From contig NZ_QBKG01000001.1 in the NCBI RefSeq assembly GCF_003054025.1, positions 434,001 through 498,000 of the forward strand: a stretch of DNA of 64,000 nucleotides, written 5' to 3'. Origin of the DNA: Capnocytophaga leadbetteri. GTDB taxonomy: Bacteria; Bacteroidota; Bacteroidia; Flavobacteriales; Flavobacteriaceae. The position numbers and the translations under genes were made by a program. This document shows, piece after piece, positions 51,300 through 59,758 of the stretch. The number at the start of each line of letters is the position of its first letter. Within the stretch, counting starts at the first letter, position 1. The notes below the pieces were generated by a model. That model saw only the letters and a program-made list of their open reading frames with translations. It had not been told where the DNA came from and searched no databases.

Positions 51300-52217
51300 A
51301 TGCTGAAATTACGAGTTACAAATGAAACGGATAGGCTAAAGGCTGTGATTCTTGGTACAGCGGTTAGCAACGGAGCAACCCCAACTTTAGAGGAGGCTTA
51401 CGACCCTAAATCGGCTGAGCATATCAAGGCGGGCACTTACCCTATAGAAAAGGATATGGTAGCCGAGATGGACGCTTTCGCAGCGGTACTGCAAAAGTAT
51501 GGCGTGCAGGTCTATCGTCCTGAAATTATCAGAGATTGCAATCAAATCTTTACCCGCGATATTGGCTTCGTGATTGATGATGTGTTTATCAAAGCGAATA
51601 TTTTGCCTGATAGACAAGCTGAATTTCAGGCAATTGAATACATAGTAAAACAGATGAACCCAGATAAGGTGGTTGCTCCCCCTGAAGAGGTACATATAGA
51701 GGGGGGTGATGTGATGCCTTGGAATGAGCATATTTTTATAGGCACTTATAAAGGAGATGATTATAAGGAGCAGGTTACGGCGCGCACTAATATGGCAGGG
51801 GTAGCGTTTATTCAGAAGCTCTTCCCACATAAGAAAGTAAAAGAATTTGACCTTGTAAAATCGAAGACAGAGGCGCGCGATAATGCCTTGCACTTAGATT
51901 GTTGTTTTCAGCCTGTAGGCAAGAATAAGGCTATTATTTACAAGGGGGGCTTTCGTTCTGAAGCTGATTATCAGTATTTAGTAGATATCTTTGGCACAGA
52001 AAACCTGTTTCACATAGAACGTGAAGAGATGTATGAGATGAATAGTAATGTCTTCTCTATCAGTCCGGAGGTAGTAGTTTCAGAAAAGCATTTTACGCGC
52101 CTTAATGCGTGGCTTAGGGCACAAGGTTTTACGGTAGAAGAAATACCTTATAGCGAAATCTCAAAACAAGAGGGGTTGCTTAGGTGCTCTACCTTACCTC
52201 TTTTAAGAGATAATTAA
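51300..52217 (+). CDS. Amidinotransferase/dimethylargininase-family hydrolase
   Basis: 305 residues in the pentein (guanidine-modifying) superfamily. N-terminal MLKLRVTNETDRLKAVILG, IFTRDIGFVIDD, the acidic HIEGGDVMPWNEHIFIG motif, DNALHLDCCFQPV with the catalytic His, and a C-terminal LLRCSTLPL with the catalytic Cys near residue 297. Family members cleave the guanidino group of dimethylarginine or arginine, or act in citrulline metabolism. The substrate is not decided by sequence. It starts 3 bases after hemC, so the two are probably one transcript, an unexpected pairing. Confidence 0.82.
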   Translation: MLKLRVTNETDRLKAVILGTAVSNGATPTLEEAYDPKSAEHIKAGTYPIEKDMVAEMDAFAAVLQKYGVQVYRPEIIRDCNQIFTRDIGFVIDDVFIKANILPDRQAEFQAIEYIVKQMNPDKVVAPPEEVHIEGGDVMPWNEHIFIGTYKGDDYKEQVTARTNMAGVAFIQKLFPHKKVKEFDLVKSKTEARDNALHLDCCFQPVGKNKAIIYKGGFRSEADYQYLVDIFGTENLFHIEREEMYEMNSNVFSISPEVVVSEKHFTRLNAWLRAQGFTVEEIPYSEISKQEGLLRCSTLPLLRDN

Positions 52218-52220
52218 TTA

Positions 52221-52252
52221 GCAAATCAGCTTATTGGCAAATTGACTAATTA
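52221..52252. repeat. Octamer array after the dimethylargininase-like gene
   Basis: Four degenerate 8-base units (gcaaatca, gcttattg, gcaaattg, actaatta) just after the stop. Confidence 0.55.
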
Positions 52253-52288
52253 TTTAGATTGTTTACATATTTTTAGTTTCCTCAATAA

Positions 52289-52324
52289 AAGTTCGCAGCA
52301 TCCTATGTTATTTGTTGCGAACTT
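52289..52324 (+). terminator. Likely terminator before hemA
   Basis: Arms aagttcgca (52289-52297) and tgcgaactt (52316-52324) are perfectly complementary with an 18-base loop and are followed by a T-rich run that is also part of the hemA promoter. Confidence 0.55.
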
Positions 52325-52326
52325 AT

Positions 52327-52334
52327 TATTTTTG
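52327..52334 (+). promoter_or_regulatory. Predicted -7 box of hemA
   Basis: TATTTTTG, 44 bases before hemA, directly after the hairpin at 52289-52324. Confidence 0.5.
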
Positions 52335-52378
52335 CAGTCACAAACATAACTATTCATATTTCAATCACTAAAGAGATT

Positions 52379-53623
52379 ATGATACCCACTATATCTAAAA
52401 ATAAGAACTTTTATTGTATAGGACTTAGCTACCTAAAAGCTGATGCTACTATGCGCGGAATGTTTAGTCTTACCCCTGAAAACAAAGAAGCACTGCTTAC
52501 ACAAGCCCGCAGTGAAGGCTTTGAGGAGTTGCTGGTTATCTCTACTTGTAATCGTACAGAACTCTATGGCTATGCTGACCATCCTTTTCAGCTTATTCAG
52601 TTGTTGTGTGAGTACTCTAAGGGTTCTGTAGATGATTTTCAGAAGGTAGGATATGTTAATAAAGGTAAAGAGGCGGTACAACATCTTTTTGAGGTAGGTA
52701 CAGGTTTAAATAGCCAGATATTGGGTGATTTTGAGATTATAGGGCAGATGAAGCAAGCCTTTGCACTCTCTCGCGATAAGGGGCTCGCTAATGCTTTCTT
52801 AGAGCGTTTAATGAATAGCGTGATTAATGCTAGTAAACGTATTAAGAACGAGACAGTCCTCTCTTCAGGTGCAGCTTCGGTGTCTTTTACTGCAGTGCAG
52901 TATATTATGCAGAATGTAGCAGAAGTATCGCAAAAGAATATTCTTCTCTTTGGGGTAGGCAAGATAGGTAGGAATACTTGCGAAAACCTTATCAAACACA
53001 CACAAAATAAACATATTACTCTTATCAATCGCACACGCGAGAAAGCAGAACAAGTAGCAGGCAAGTTCAATGTGATAGTGAAAGATTTTGCTGACTTATC
53101 TGCTGAAATAGCCCAAACTGATGTGTTAGTGGTTGCAACAGGCGCAAGTGCCCCTACAGTATATAAAGACTCTATTCCTACTGATAGACCTATCCTCATA
53201 TTAGATTTGTCAATCCCTAAGAATGTGGATGAACAAGTGAAAACACTTCCTAACGTTACGCTTATTCATATGGACGAACTTTCTAAGCGCAAAGATGAGG
53301 CTTTAGAGCGCCGCAAAGAAGCTATCCCACAGGCTTTACAGATTATTGAGGAGGTAAAAGAAGAGTTCTTACATTGGCTTGATAATAGAAAGTTTGCACC
53401 TACAATTAAGGCTCTAAAAGCTAAGTTAGAGGCACTCAAAGAAGCAGAGTTAGACTTTCATCGCAAGAAGATAGATAACTTCAACGAACAACAAGCCGAA
53501 ATGCTAGCTAACCGTATTATACAGAAGATTACTACGCAGTTTGTTAATCATCTCAAAGATACCTCTTCTTTAGAAGAAAGTATCAGTTGGCTACAAGAAG
53601 TATTTCAATTAGAAGAAGATTAA
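52379..53623 (+). CDS. hemA: Glutamyl-tRNA reductase
   Basis: 414 residues. Catalytic Cys in VISTCNRTELYG (near residue 59), EVGTGLNSQILGDFEIIGQMKQAF, SSGAASVSFTAVQYI, NADPH-binding LFGVGKIGRNTCENL and a C-terminal dimerisation helix. It reduces glutamyl-tRNA to glutamate-1-semialdehyde, the first step of tetrapyrrole synthesis by the C5 route. Monocistronic by promoter and terminator. Full length. Confidence 0.95.
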   Translation: MIPTISKNKNFYCIGLSYLKADATMRGMFSLTPENKEALLTQARSEGFEELLVISTCNRTELYGYADHPFQLIQLLCEYSKGSVDDFQKVGYVNKGKEAVQHLFEVGTGLNSQILGDFEIIGQMKQAFALSRDKGLANAFLERLMNSVINASKRIKNETVLSSGAASVSFTAVQYIMQNVAEVSQKNILLFGVGKIGRNTCENLIKHTQNKHITLINRTREKAEQVAGKFNVIVKDFADLSAEIAQTDVLVVATGASAPTVYKDSIPTDRPILILDLSIPKNVDEQVKTLPNVTLIHMDELSKRKDEALERRKEAIPQALQIIEEVKEEFLHWLDNRKFAPTIKALKAKLEALKEAELDFHRKKIDNFNEQQAEMLANRIIQKITTQFVNHLKDTSSLEESISWLQEVFQLEED

Positions 53624-53652
53624 GCAGATTAGCTACTAATTAAGCAAATCAA

Positions 53653-53688
53653 AAAAGAGCTATCCTATTTTATTAGGATAGCTCTTTT
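53653..53688. terminator. Bidirectional terminator between hemA and the L,D-transpeptidase gene
   Basis: A perfect 15-base stem (53653-53667 with 53674-53688) and a 6-base loop, flanked by A- and T-runs, between convergent genes. Confidence 0.9.
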
Positions 53689-53721
53689 TGTTTAGGAATA
53701 GTAATCAATAAGTATTTTAGA

Positions 53722-54474
53722 TTAGAATACAGACTCTACTGGTTCGTCTTCTATTAGCTTCAATACATTCAAGTATTTAGATGTTTTTAAATACTTTGCA
53801 TCATTGTAGTAAGCGAAAATCATCGTTTTTTCTTTGATGGTTTCAATTACTTGTTTGTAGATGTTTTCAGGTAGTGCAGGGCAACCCAAACTTCTTCCCA
53901 TACGCCCGTTGCGCGCTATGTAATCTTCATTAGCATAGTCAGCTGCGTGTACTACTACCGAGCGTTTAGCCAAGTTGCTGTTATACCCCTTTTCATCACC
54001 GTGAAGTATAAGGCTATAGCCATTTCCTCCGTTATAAGTGTTGCCAGTGATATAAAACCCTATACTACTCTTGTTAGACTCTACCGCGTCAGAAAAAGAA
54101 GTAGCCATACGTTCGCCACTCTTTTTGCCGTGTGCCACATACGTGTAATACACTATCTTCATCTTCTCTAAGTCGATAGTGTAAAAACGTTTGCTGTTAC
54201 AATCTTTAGTGAAATCAATAATAGAAAACAGCTCTTTGTTGTTTAAGCGGTGCTGTTTCTTCATTGTCTGATACCCAATATACGCATACCGAAAAGCAGT
54301 AAAGCTAAGGGCATATTGGGCTGCATTTAGCTCATTGTACAGCTCTTTGATGTTCAATTCTGCCTTTTTTAGGGCTAACTGTCTCTCTTTGCTCAACCCT
54401 GTTTGGGCATTGCTAAAATACAAAAATGTACTTAAGATAAAAATGAGGACTAAAAAAAGGTACCTTTTGTTCAT
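53722..54474 (-). CDS. Murein L,D-transpeptidase catalytic-domain protein
   Basis: From ATG 54474 the protein has 250 residues with a signal peptide (MNKRYLFLVLIFILSTFLYF, then SNAQ). The YkuD_2-type catalytic region has GYSLILHGDEKGYNSN, VVHAADYANEDYI and GRSLGCPALP, where His and the SxGC Cys are the active-site residues. Such proteins form 3-3 crosslinks or process muropeptides. The TTG four codons upstream is not favoured. Own promoter at 54517. Confidence 0.85.
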   Translation of the reverse strand: MNKRYLFLVLIFILSTFLYFSNAQTGLSKERQLALKKAELNIKELYNELNAAQYALSFTAFRYAYIGYQTMKKQHRLNNKELFSIIDFTKDCNSKRFYTIDLEKMKIVYYTYVAHGKKSGERMATSFSDAVESNKSSIGFYITGNTYNGGNGYSLILHGDEKGYNSNLAKRSVVVHAADYANEDYIARNGRMGRSLGCPALPENIYKQVIETIKEKTMIFAYYNDAKYLKTSKYLNVLKLIEDEPVESVF

Positions 54475-54516
54475 AGTGTTGTTCAAGATGTTTGTGTTAA
54501 GAAATCATTGCTGGTG

Positions 54517-54524
54517 CAAATGTA
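54517..54524 (-). promoter_or_regulatory. Predicted -7 box of the L,D-transpeptidase gene
   Basis: TACATTTG on the minus strand, 43 bases before the ATG at 54474. Confidence 0.5.
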
Positions 54525-54582
54525 GTGTATTTTTCTTATACAATATATATTTCTGTCCAAGTTTAACAATAAATTAACAGTT

Positions 54583-56694
54583 TTAGGGCAATTGGTTCAG
54601 TATTTCATCGCTTCTATCTTTGCCTATACTGATAAACCAACCAAGCATATACGAGCGTTTGTAGGGTAGGGTTACCGGCAGTCGGTAGCTACCATCGCGC
54701 GAGTACCGATAGTTAAAAATAGGAGTTTCTCCCGTCAGATTGTTTACTGAAAATACCATAGTGTGAAACACCCCTTTCCCTTTGCGCAAAAGGGCGATGT
54801 TAGCATTCACGTTTTGTTGTACAGGTGTGATGTCCGATAAGAAAACAGGGTTATTAGGGTTTTCATATGGGCGACCGCTACTCACTGAGTACGACCCTCC
54901 TACAAATAGCCCTAATTCTTCAAAAAAGTACTTCAACACCACATTACCTGTATGAGGCGTAGCAAAGGTAGGCTGAGCCGCTACAGGATAGTGCAAAAAC
55001 TGTCGCTCGGTATTTAGATAACTGTATGAAAACCAGTATTCTAAGCCCTTCACACTCTTAGCATCGCGCCAGAACAAATCTATCCCACTCGCATACCCCT
55101 TGCCAGTGCTGTTAGGTAGGGTAGGGGTGCGATAAGCCAATAAGTGACTATAAGGCTTGTGGTATCCTTCTATCCGAAATACACGTCGGTCTCTATTGTA
55201 CTGAAAGTTAGCGATGTAGTGAGTGGCTTTGCTAAAGGTTAAGTGCTGATAATAAGCCAAATAACTCTCCATAGGTCGTTGGCTGTACTCACCTACTGAA
55301 AAGTTTAGCTGGTGGTACTTCCCACTTTTGTAGGCAACTGAGGCTCGTGGCAATACCACAGCTTTATTGAGCTGTTGGTCGTATTCAGTGCGCAAACCCG
55401 TTTGTAGCATTAGTTTTTTCGTGAGTCCTATCGCAGCGCTTCCCCATATAGCCGTATTATAGTCGTTTCCATAGCTACTTTGGTAGGCAAATCCTTCCAT
55501 ACCCATTTCAGCATTGATATTATTAGTCAAAGCGCCCGAGGCCATTGCCCTAAATTGGTGTTGCAGAGCATAATTATCGCTATATAGCAGTCCATTGGTT
55601 ATTTTATCGCGGTTGTAATTCAGTCCGTAGCCGGTATACAGCTTCCAGTCGCTCGCAATGTCGCGCGTGTACGTTAGTATCGAAACAGCATTAGCATTCT
55701 TAGACTCGTACGGTTGTTTGCTGCCGGGCACCTCTACGCTCAGCTGATTGATAGCCTGCCGCATTATATTGCCATAACCATACCATTTCAGAAAGCCATT
55801 CCCCGAAGTGTTCTGCCTAAAAGTACCCGAAAGTAGCATACTCTCAGGAGCTTTCAGCCATTCTACTGACTGTTTTACTATTTGATGATAAGGTCTGAAA
55901 TTGAAATAACCCACGTCAAAACCACCCGAACGTGTTTCTGTTTTACTCAAAAAGTCGTGACCTACTTGCGCACCGTACGGCAATAGGGCTATCACTGTCG
56001 AGGGTTTGCTGGGGTGGTCGTTGGTCTCTAACGATAGCACAGACGACAGGGCGTTGCCATACTGAGCCGAATAACCGCCTGTATTAAAGATAATCCCTTT
56101 GAAAATATGCGGCGAAAACCGGTTCCGCTGTGCCACCTCCGGCACCCCTGCATAAAAAGGATTTAGTATATCAAGCCCGTCAATGGTCACCTTGCTTTCC
56201 TCGCTGCTCCCTCCACGCACGAATAGCAAACCACTTTCGCCTACCTGCTGCGTGCCAGGCAGAGTGATAAGCGTACTGATAATATCGTCATTCCCCCCAG
56301 GGGTCGTACTCACATCCATAGTGTTCAGCACTACAGCGCGCTTGCGGTCATCTACGCCAAAAACTCCCCCTGTCAGCACTACCTCGTCCAAAGCAGCCTC
56401 TTTCTCCGTCATCGTGATAAGCAGGTCAGGCATATGAGTCTGCAAGGTTAGCGAGAGGGTCGCATCGTTCATACCTAAGTATTTACACATCAACACCACA
56501 TTCCCTTTTTGTTGAGTAACGAACTGAAAGCGTCCTTCTTCATCACTACTTGTCCCTTCTATAGTGCCCTGCAAGAAAACGTTCACGCCCATTATAGGAG
56601 TGCGTTTTTCATCAACAATCTTCCCCCGTAAGGTGATTTGCGTATAGCCAGAGGCAGATAAAAAGAGTAAAAAGAAGAATGTTAAATATTTCAT
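54583..56694 (-). CDS. TonB-dependent outer-membrane receptor with carboxypeptidase-like domain
   Basis: From ATG 56694 the protein has 703 residues; the TTG start 16 codons upstream lies in the promoter. Signal peptide MKYLTFFFLLFLSASGYTQ, a carboxypeptidase-like regulatory domain (ITLRGKIVDEKRTPIMGVNV), a plug (LPGTQQVGESGLLFVRGGSSEESKV-type RGG motif) and a beta-barrel. No SusD partner is next to it, so it is more likely a receptor for an iron complex, vitamin or peptide than for glycans. Substrate unknown. Confidence 0.88.
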   Translation of the reverse strand: MKYLTFFFLLFLSASGYTQITLRGKIVDEKRTPIMGVNVFLQGTIEGTSSDEEGRFQFVTQQKGNVVLMCKYLGMNDATLSLTLQTHMPDLLITMTEKEAALDEVVLTGGVFGVDDRKRAVVLNTMDVSTTPGGNDDIISTLITLPGTQQVGESGLLFVRGGSSEESKVTIDGLDILNPFYAGVPEVAQRNRFSPHIFKGIIFNTGGYSAQYGNALSSVLSLETNDHPSKPSTVIALLPYGAQVGHDFLSKTETRSGGFDVGYFNFRPYHQIVKQSVEWLKAPESMLLSGTFRQNTSGNGFLKWYGYGNIMRQAINQLSVEVPGSKQPYESKNANAVSILTYTRDIASDWKLYTGYGLNYNRDKITNGLLYSDNYALQHQFRAMASGALTNNINAEMGMEGFAYQSSYGNDYNTAIWGSAAIGLTKKLMLQTGLRTEYDQQLNKAVVLPRASVAYKSGKYHQLNFSVGEYSQRPMESYLAYYQHLTFSKATHYIANFQYNRDRRVFRIEGYHKPYSHLLAYRTPTLPNSTGKGYASGIDLFWRDAKSVKGLEYWFSYSYLNTERQFLHYPVAAQPTFATPHTGNVVLKYFFEELGLFVGGSYSVSSGRPYENPNNPVFLSDITPVQQNVNANIALLRKGKGVFHTMVFSVNNLTGETPIFNYRYSRDGSYRLPVTLPYKRSYMLGWFISIGKDRSDEILNQLP

Positions 56695-56719
56695 AAGTAT
56701 TATTGTGTGATAATAGCCG

Positions 56720-56727
56720 CAAAGGTA
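56720..56727 (-). promoter_or_regulatory. Predicted -7 box of the TonB-dependent receptor gene
   Basis: TACCTTTG on the minus strand, 26 bases before the ATG at 56694. Confidence 0.55.
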
Positions 56728-56769
56728 AAAAATATTTATCAAACAACAATGAATAAATACTGATTATTT

Positions 56770-56906
56770 CTTTTTATCGCCACCCTATACAAAGGATATA
56801 GGAAGGATATAGGATGAGCGAACGATGAGCGAAGGATAAGCGAACAAAAGTCGGCGAGCTGGCGCAGCCGAGTATGTGACGAAAAATAAGCGAAGTGCAA
56901 AACAAC
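56770..56906 (-). repeat. Copy 3 of the dispersed repeat, carrying the hairpin element
   Basis: Read on the minus strand: acttcgcttatttttcgt, then the hairpin (56847-56875), short ttcgctcat direct repeats, atccttcctatatcc, and tttgtatagggt. The parts before and after the hairpin match copies 1 and 2, which lack the hairpin. It fills the divergent spacer between the TonB receptor and topA. Confidence 0.7.
56847..56875. repeat. Dispersed hairpin element, copy at 57 kb
   Basis: 29 bases identical to 22192-22220. Stem tcggc (56851-56855) / gccga (56867-56871), 11-base loop. Confidence 0.8.
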
Positions 56907-56931
56907 TTTTTGTCATTTATAATTATCTTAG

Positions 56932-56939
56932 TATCTTTG
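56932..56939 (+). promoter_or_regulatory. Predicted -7 box of topA
   Basis: TATCTTTG, 29 bases before the topA ATG. Confidence 0.6.
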
Positions 56940-56968
56940 CCGCCGTAATTTACTAAAAAGACAAGCGT

Positions 56969-59431
56969 ATGGCTAAGAATGTAGTGATTGTAGAGTCGCC
57001 TGCTAAGGCTAAAACCATTGAAAAGTTCTTAGGTAAGGACTACAAAGTAGTGTCGAGTTATGGGCATATAGCCGATCTGCCTTCTAACGAGCTGGGGGTA
57101 GACATCGAGCACGGTTTTAAACCCCACTACCTGATTTCTAACGACAAGAAAAAGTTAGTAAAAGACCTCAAAGCACTAACCACTGCTGCCGAAACGGTAT
57201 GGTTAGCATCCGATGAAGACCGCGAAGGGGAAGCCATTGCATGGCACTTGTCAGAATCACTCAAACTTAAGCCCGAAAATACCAAACGCATCGTTTTCAA
57301 CTCCATTACTAAGTCTGCTATCGAGCACGCTATCAAGCACCCGCGCGGTATAGATTATAACTTGGTAAACGCCCAACAAGCACGCCGTGTCTTAGACCGC
57401 TTAGTGGGCTACGAACTATCGCCTGTACTGTGGAAAAAGATAAAAAGCGGACTCTCAGCAGGGCGCGTACAGTCAGTAGCTGTACGTTTGATAGTAGAGC
57501 GCGAACGCGAAATTCAAGACTTCAAAAGTCATTCTACTTATAAAATTACAGCCGAATTTATCACTTCTGAAGGAAAAGTAGTCAAAGCCTCGCTACCCAA
57601 AACCTTTGATAGCCAAGCCGAAGCCGAAGCTTTTCTTCAGCAAAATGTAGGCGCACAGTTCAAGGTAGCTTCACTCGAAAAGAAGCCTGCTAAAAAATCG
57701 CCTGCCCCTCCTTTCACTACATCTACCTTACAGCAAGAGGCAGCGCGCAAACTGCATTTCTCGGTTAGCAAAACGATGACCGTAGCCCAACGCTTGTACG
57801 AGTCAGGGTTTATTACTTATATGCGTACCGATAGTGTAAATCTATCAGCCGAAGCCCTAAACACTGCCAAAAACGCTATTGTGCAACTCTTTGGCGAGAG
57901 CTACAGCCAAACGCGCAATTTTGCTACCAAAAGCAAAGGGGCACAAGAGGCGCACGAAGCCATTCGCCCTACCGATATGAGTCGCCCTACCATAGCAGCT
58001 GAGCCTGACCAGAACAAGCTGTACGAACTGATATGGAAGCGTACCCTCGCCTCGCAAATGGCTGATGCTCAGTTAGAGCGCACTACCGTTAAGATAGCAG
58101 CCGACAAGCACGACGAACAGTTTGTGGCTACCGGCGAGATGATACAATTCGACGGATTTCTCAAAGTATATTTAGAGAGCAGCGATGATGAAGACGAAGA
58201 GCAAGAAGGAATGCTGCCTAACCTTAAGAAAGGTGAGCCGCTAACCGACCGTAATATTACCGCTACCCAACGTTTTAGCCGTCCTCAACCGCGTTATACC
58301 GAGGCGTCGTTAGTTAAGAAGTTAGAAGAATTAGGTATCGGTAGGCCGTCTACTTATGCGCCTACCATTTCTACTATACAAAACCGAGGCTATGTAGAGC
58401 GCAGTGCCTTAGAGGGCGAAGTGCGCTATTACGAGCAACTTATCTTGCAGAAAGGCATCATAAAGGCGCAAACACTTAACGAGAAAGTGGGGGCTGACAA
58501 GGGGAAACTCATTCCTACTGATATAGGAAGTGTAGTAAATGATTTCTTAGTATCGCACTTTGAAACGGTGATGAACTACAATTTCACGGCGCAAGTAGAA
58601 AATAGCTTCGACCAGATAGCCGAAGGGGCTGAAAACTGGACGGAGATGCTCGCTGATTTTTACTCTCGTTTTCACCCTATTGTCGAAAATGTAGAGAAAA
58701 ACACAGGCCGCGAGACTGGCGAGCGTGTGCTGGGTACCGACCCTAAGAGTGGTCGCCCTTTAAGCGTGCGTTTAGGTAGATATGGGGCAATGGCGCAAAT
58801 TGGTAATCCCGATGATGCCGAAAAGCCTATTTATGCCAGCCTACTAAGTGGTATGTCTATCGAGACAATCACTTTTGAAGAAGCACTCAAACTCTTCGAA
58901 TTGCCTCGCCAACTGGGTACTATCGACGGCAAGAATGTCGAAGTGAATGTCGGCAAATTTGGCCCTTATGTACATTACGGCGATGCTTTTATATCACTTG
59001 CTAAAGGCGAAGATGTGTTTAGCGTAACTTTTGAGCGCGCCCAAGAGCTTATCAACGAAAAGAAAAAAGCCGATGCGCCTATAGCCACTTACGACGGATT
59101 GGAAGTTGTTAAAGGTGTCGGACGTTTTGGACCATTTATTAAGTGGAACAATATGTACATCAATGTCACTAAGAAGTACAATTTCGACCGTCTAACGGCG
59201 GAAGAGGTAGCCGAACTGATAGAGAGCAAGCTCCAAAAAGAGTCAGAAAAGGTAGTAAAACAGTGGGACGAAGGCGAGATACGCATCGAGAAAGCTCGTT
59301 GGGGGCGTTTTACTCTCATTAAAGGCAAAACCAAAGTAGAGTTAGGCAAAGACACTAACATAGAAACCTTTACTAAAGAGCAAGCCCTTGCCCTATTAGC
59401 CGAAAAAGAACCTAAAAAGAAAAAGAAATAA
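56969..59431 (+). CDS. topA: DNA topoisomerase I
   Basis: 820 residues. TOPRIM at the N-terminus (VVIVESPAKAKTIEKFLG and WLASDEDREGEAIAW), the catalytic Tyr in SGFITYMRTDSVNLS near 290, GRPSTYAPTI, then three C-terminal topoisomerase repeats (GRYGAMAQIG, GKFGPYVHYG, GRFGPFIKW) instead of Cys4 zinc fingers, normal in Bacteroidota. It relaxes negative supercoils, counteracting gyrase. A Lys-rich tail ends the protein; the hipS-like gene begins 3 bases later. Confidence 0.96.
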   Translation: MAKNVVIVESPAKAKTIEKFLGKDYKVVSSYGHIADLPSNELGVDIEHGFKPHYLISNDKKKLVKDLKALTTAAETVWLASDEDREGEAIAWHLSESLKLKPENTKRIVFNSITKSAIEHAIKHPRGIDYNLVNAQQARRVLDRLVGYELSPVLWKKIKSGLSAGRVQSVAVRLIVEREREIQDFKSHSTYKITAEFITSEGKVVKASLPKTFDSQAEAEAFLQQNVGAQFKVASLEKKPAKKSPAPPFTTSTLQQEAARKLHFSVSKTMTVAQRLYESGFITYMRTDSVNLSAEALNTAKNAIVQLFGESYSQTRNFATKSKGAQEAHEAIRPTDMSRPTIAAEPDQNKLYELIWKRTLASQMADAQLERTTVKIAADKHDEQFVATGEMIQFDGFLKVYLESSDDEDEEQEGMLPNLKKGEPLTDRNITATQRFSRPQPRYTEASLVKKLEELGIGRPSTYAPTISTIQNRGYVERSALEGEVRYYEQLILQKGIIKAQTLNEKVGADKGKLIPTDIGSVVNDFLVSHFETVMNYNFTAQVENSFDQIAEGAENWTEMLADFYSRFHPIVENVEKNTGRETGERVLGTDPKSGRPLSVRLGRYGAMAQIGNPDDAEKPIYASLLSGMSIETITFEEALKLFELPRQLGTIDGKNVEVNVGKFGPYVHYGDAFISLAKGEDVFSVTFERAQELINEKKKADAPIATYDGLEVVKGVGRFGPFIKWNNMYINVTKKYNFDRLTAEEVAELIESKLQKESEKVVKQWDEGEIRIEKARWGRFTLIKGKTKVELGKDTNIETFTKEQALALLAEKEPKKKKK

Positions 59432-59434
59432 AAA

Positions 59435-59758
59435 ATGAGGCAAGCAGCAGTGTTGTATAATAAAGAACGGGCAGGTGTCCTTACACAACACGATGACGCA
59501 TCGTTTACCTTTACGTATGATGATGCGTGGTATGCCGATGCCTCTAAGCCTGCCATAAGTCTTAGCTTTCCTAAAAGCCAACAAAACTACCACGCCGATT
59601 ATTTCTTTCCATTTTTCTTTCATCTATTACCCGAAGGCAAAAACAGAGTACGTGCGTGTAAGTATTTTAGGATAGATATAGACGATGATTTTGGACTGCT
59701 GATGACCGTAGCCCAAAACGATACCATAGGGGCTATAACCGTAAAACCTATATACTGA
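59435..59758 (+). CDS. HipS-like protein (HipA N-terminal domain alone)
   Basis: 107 residues matching the free-standing HipA N-subdomain-1 (Couple_hipA): RQAAVLYNKERAGVLTQHD near the start, AISLSFPKSQQNYHADYFFPFF and FHLLPEGKNRVRACK, then DDFGLLMTVAQNDTIGAI. In tripartite HipBST systems the equivalent HipS is the antitoxin for kinase HipT. The stop overlaps the next start (TGATG). No hipB-like helix-turn-helix gene is adjacent; topA lies directly upstream. Confidence 0.85.
   Translation: MRQAAVLYNKERAGVLTQHDDASFTFTYDDAWYADASKPAISLSFPKSQQNYHADYFFPFFFHLLPEGKNRVRACKYFRIDIDDDFGLLMTVAQNDTIGAITVKPIY

Noticed and set aside
52639-53199. Long antisense frame inside hemA (186 codons)
   Set aside because: It is a shadow of the conserved hemA frame; its composition (Cys, Ser, Arg-rich) and lack of a promoter do not support a gene.
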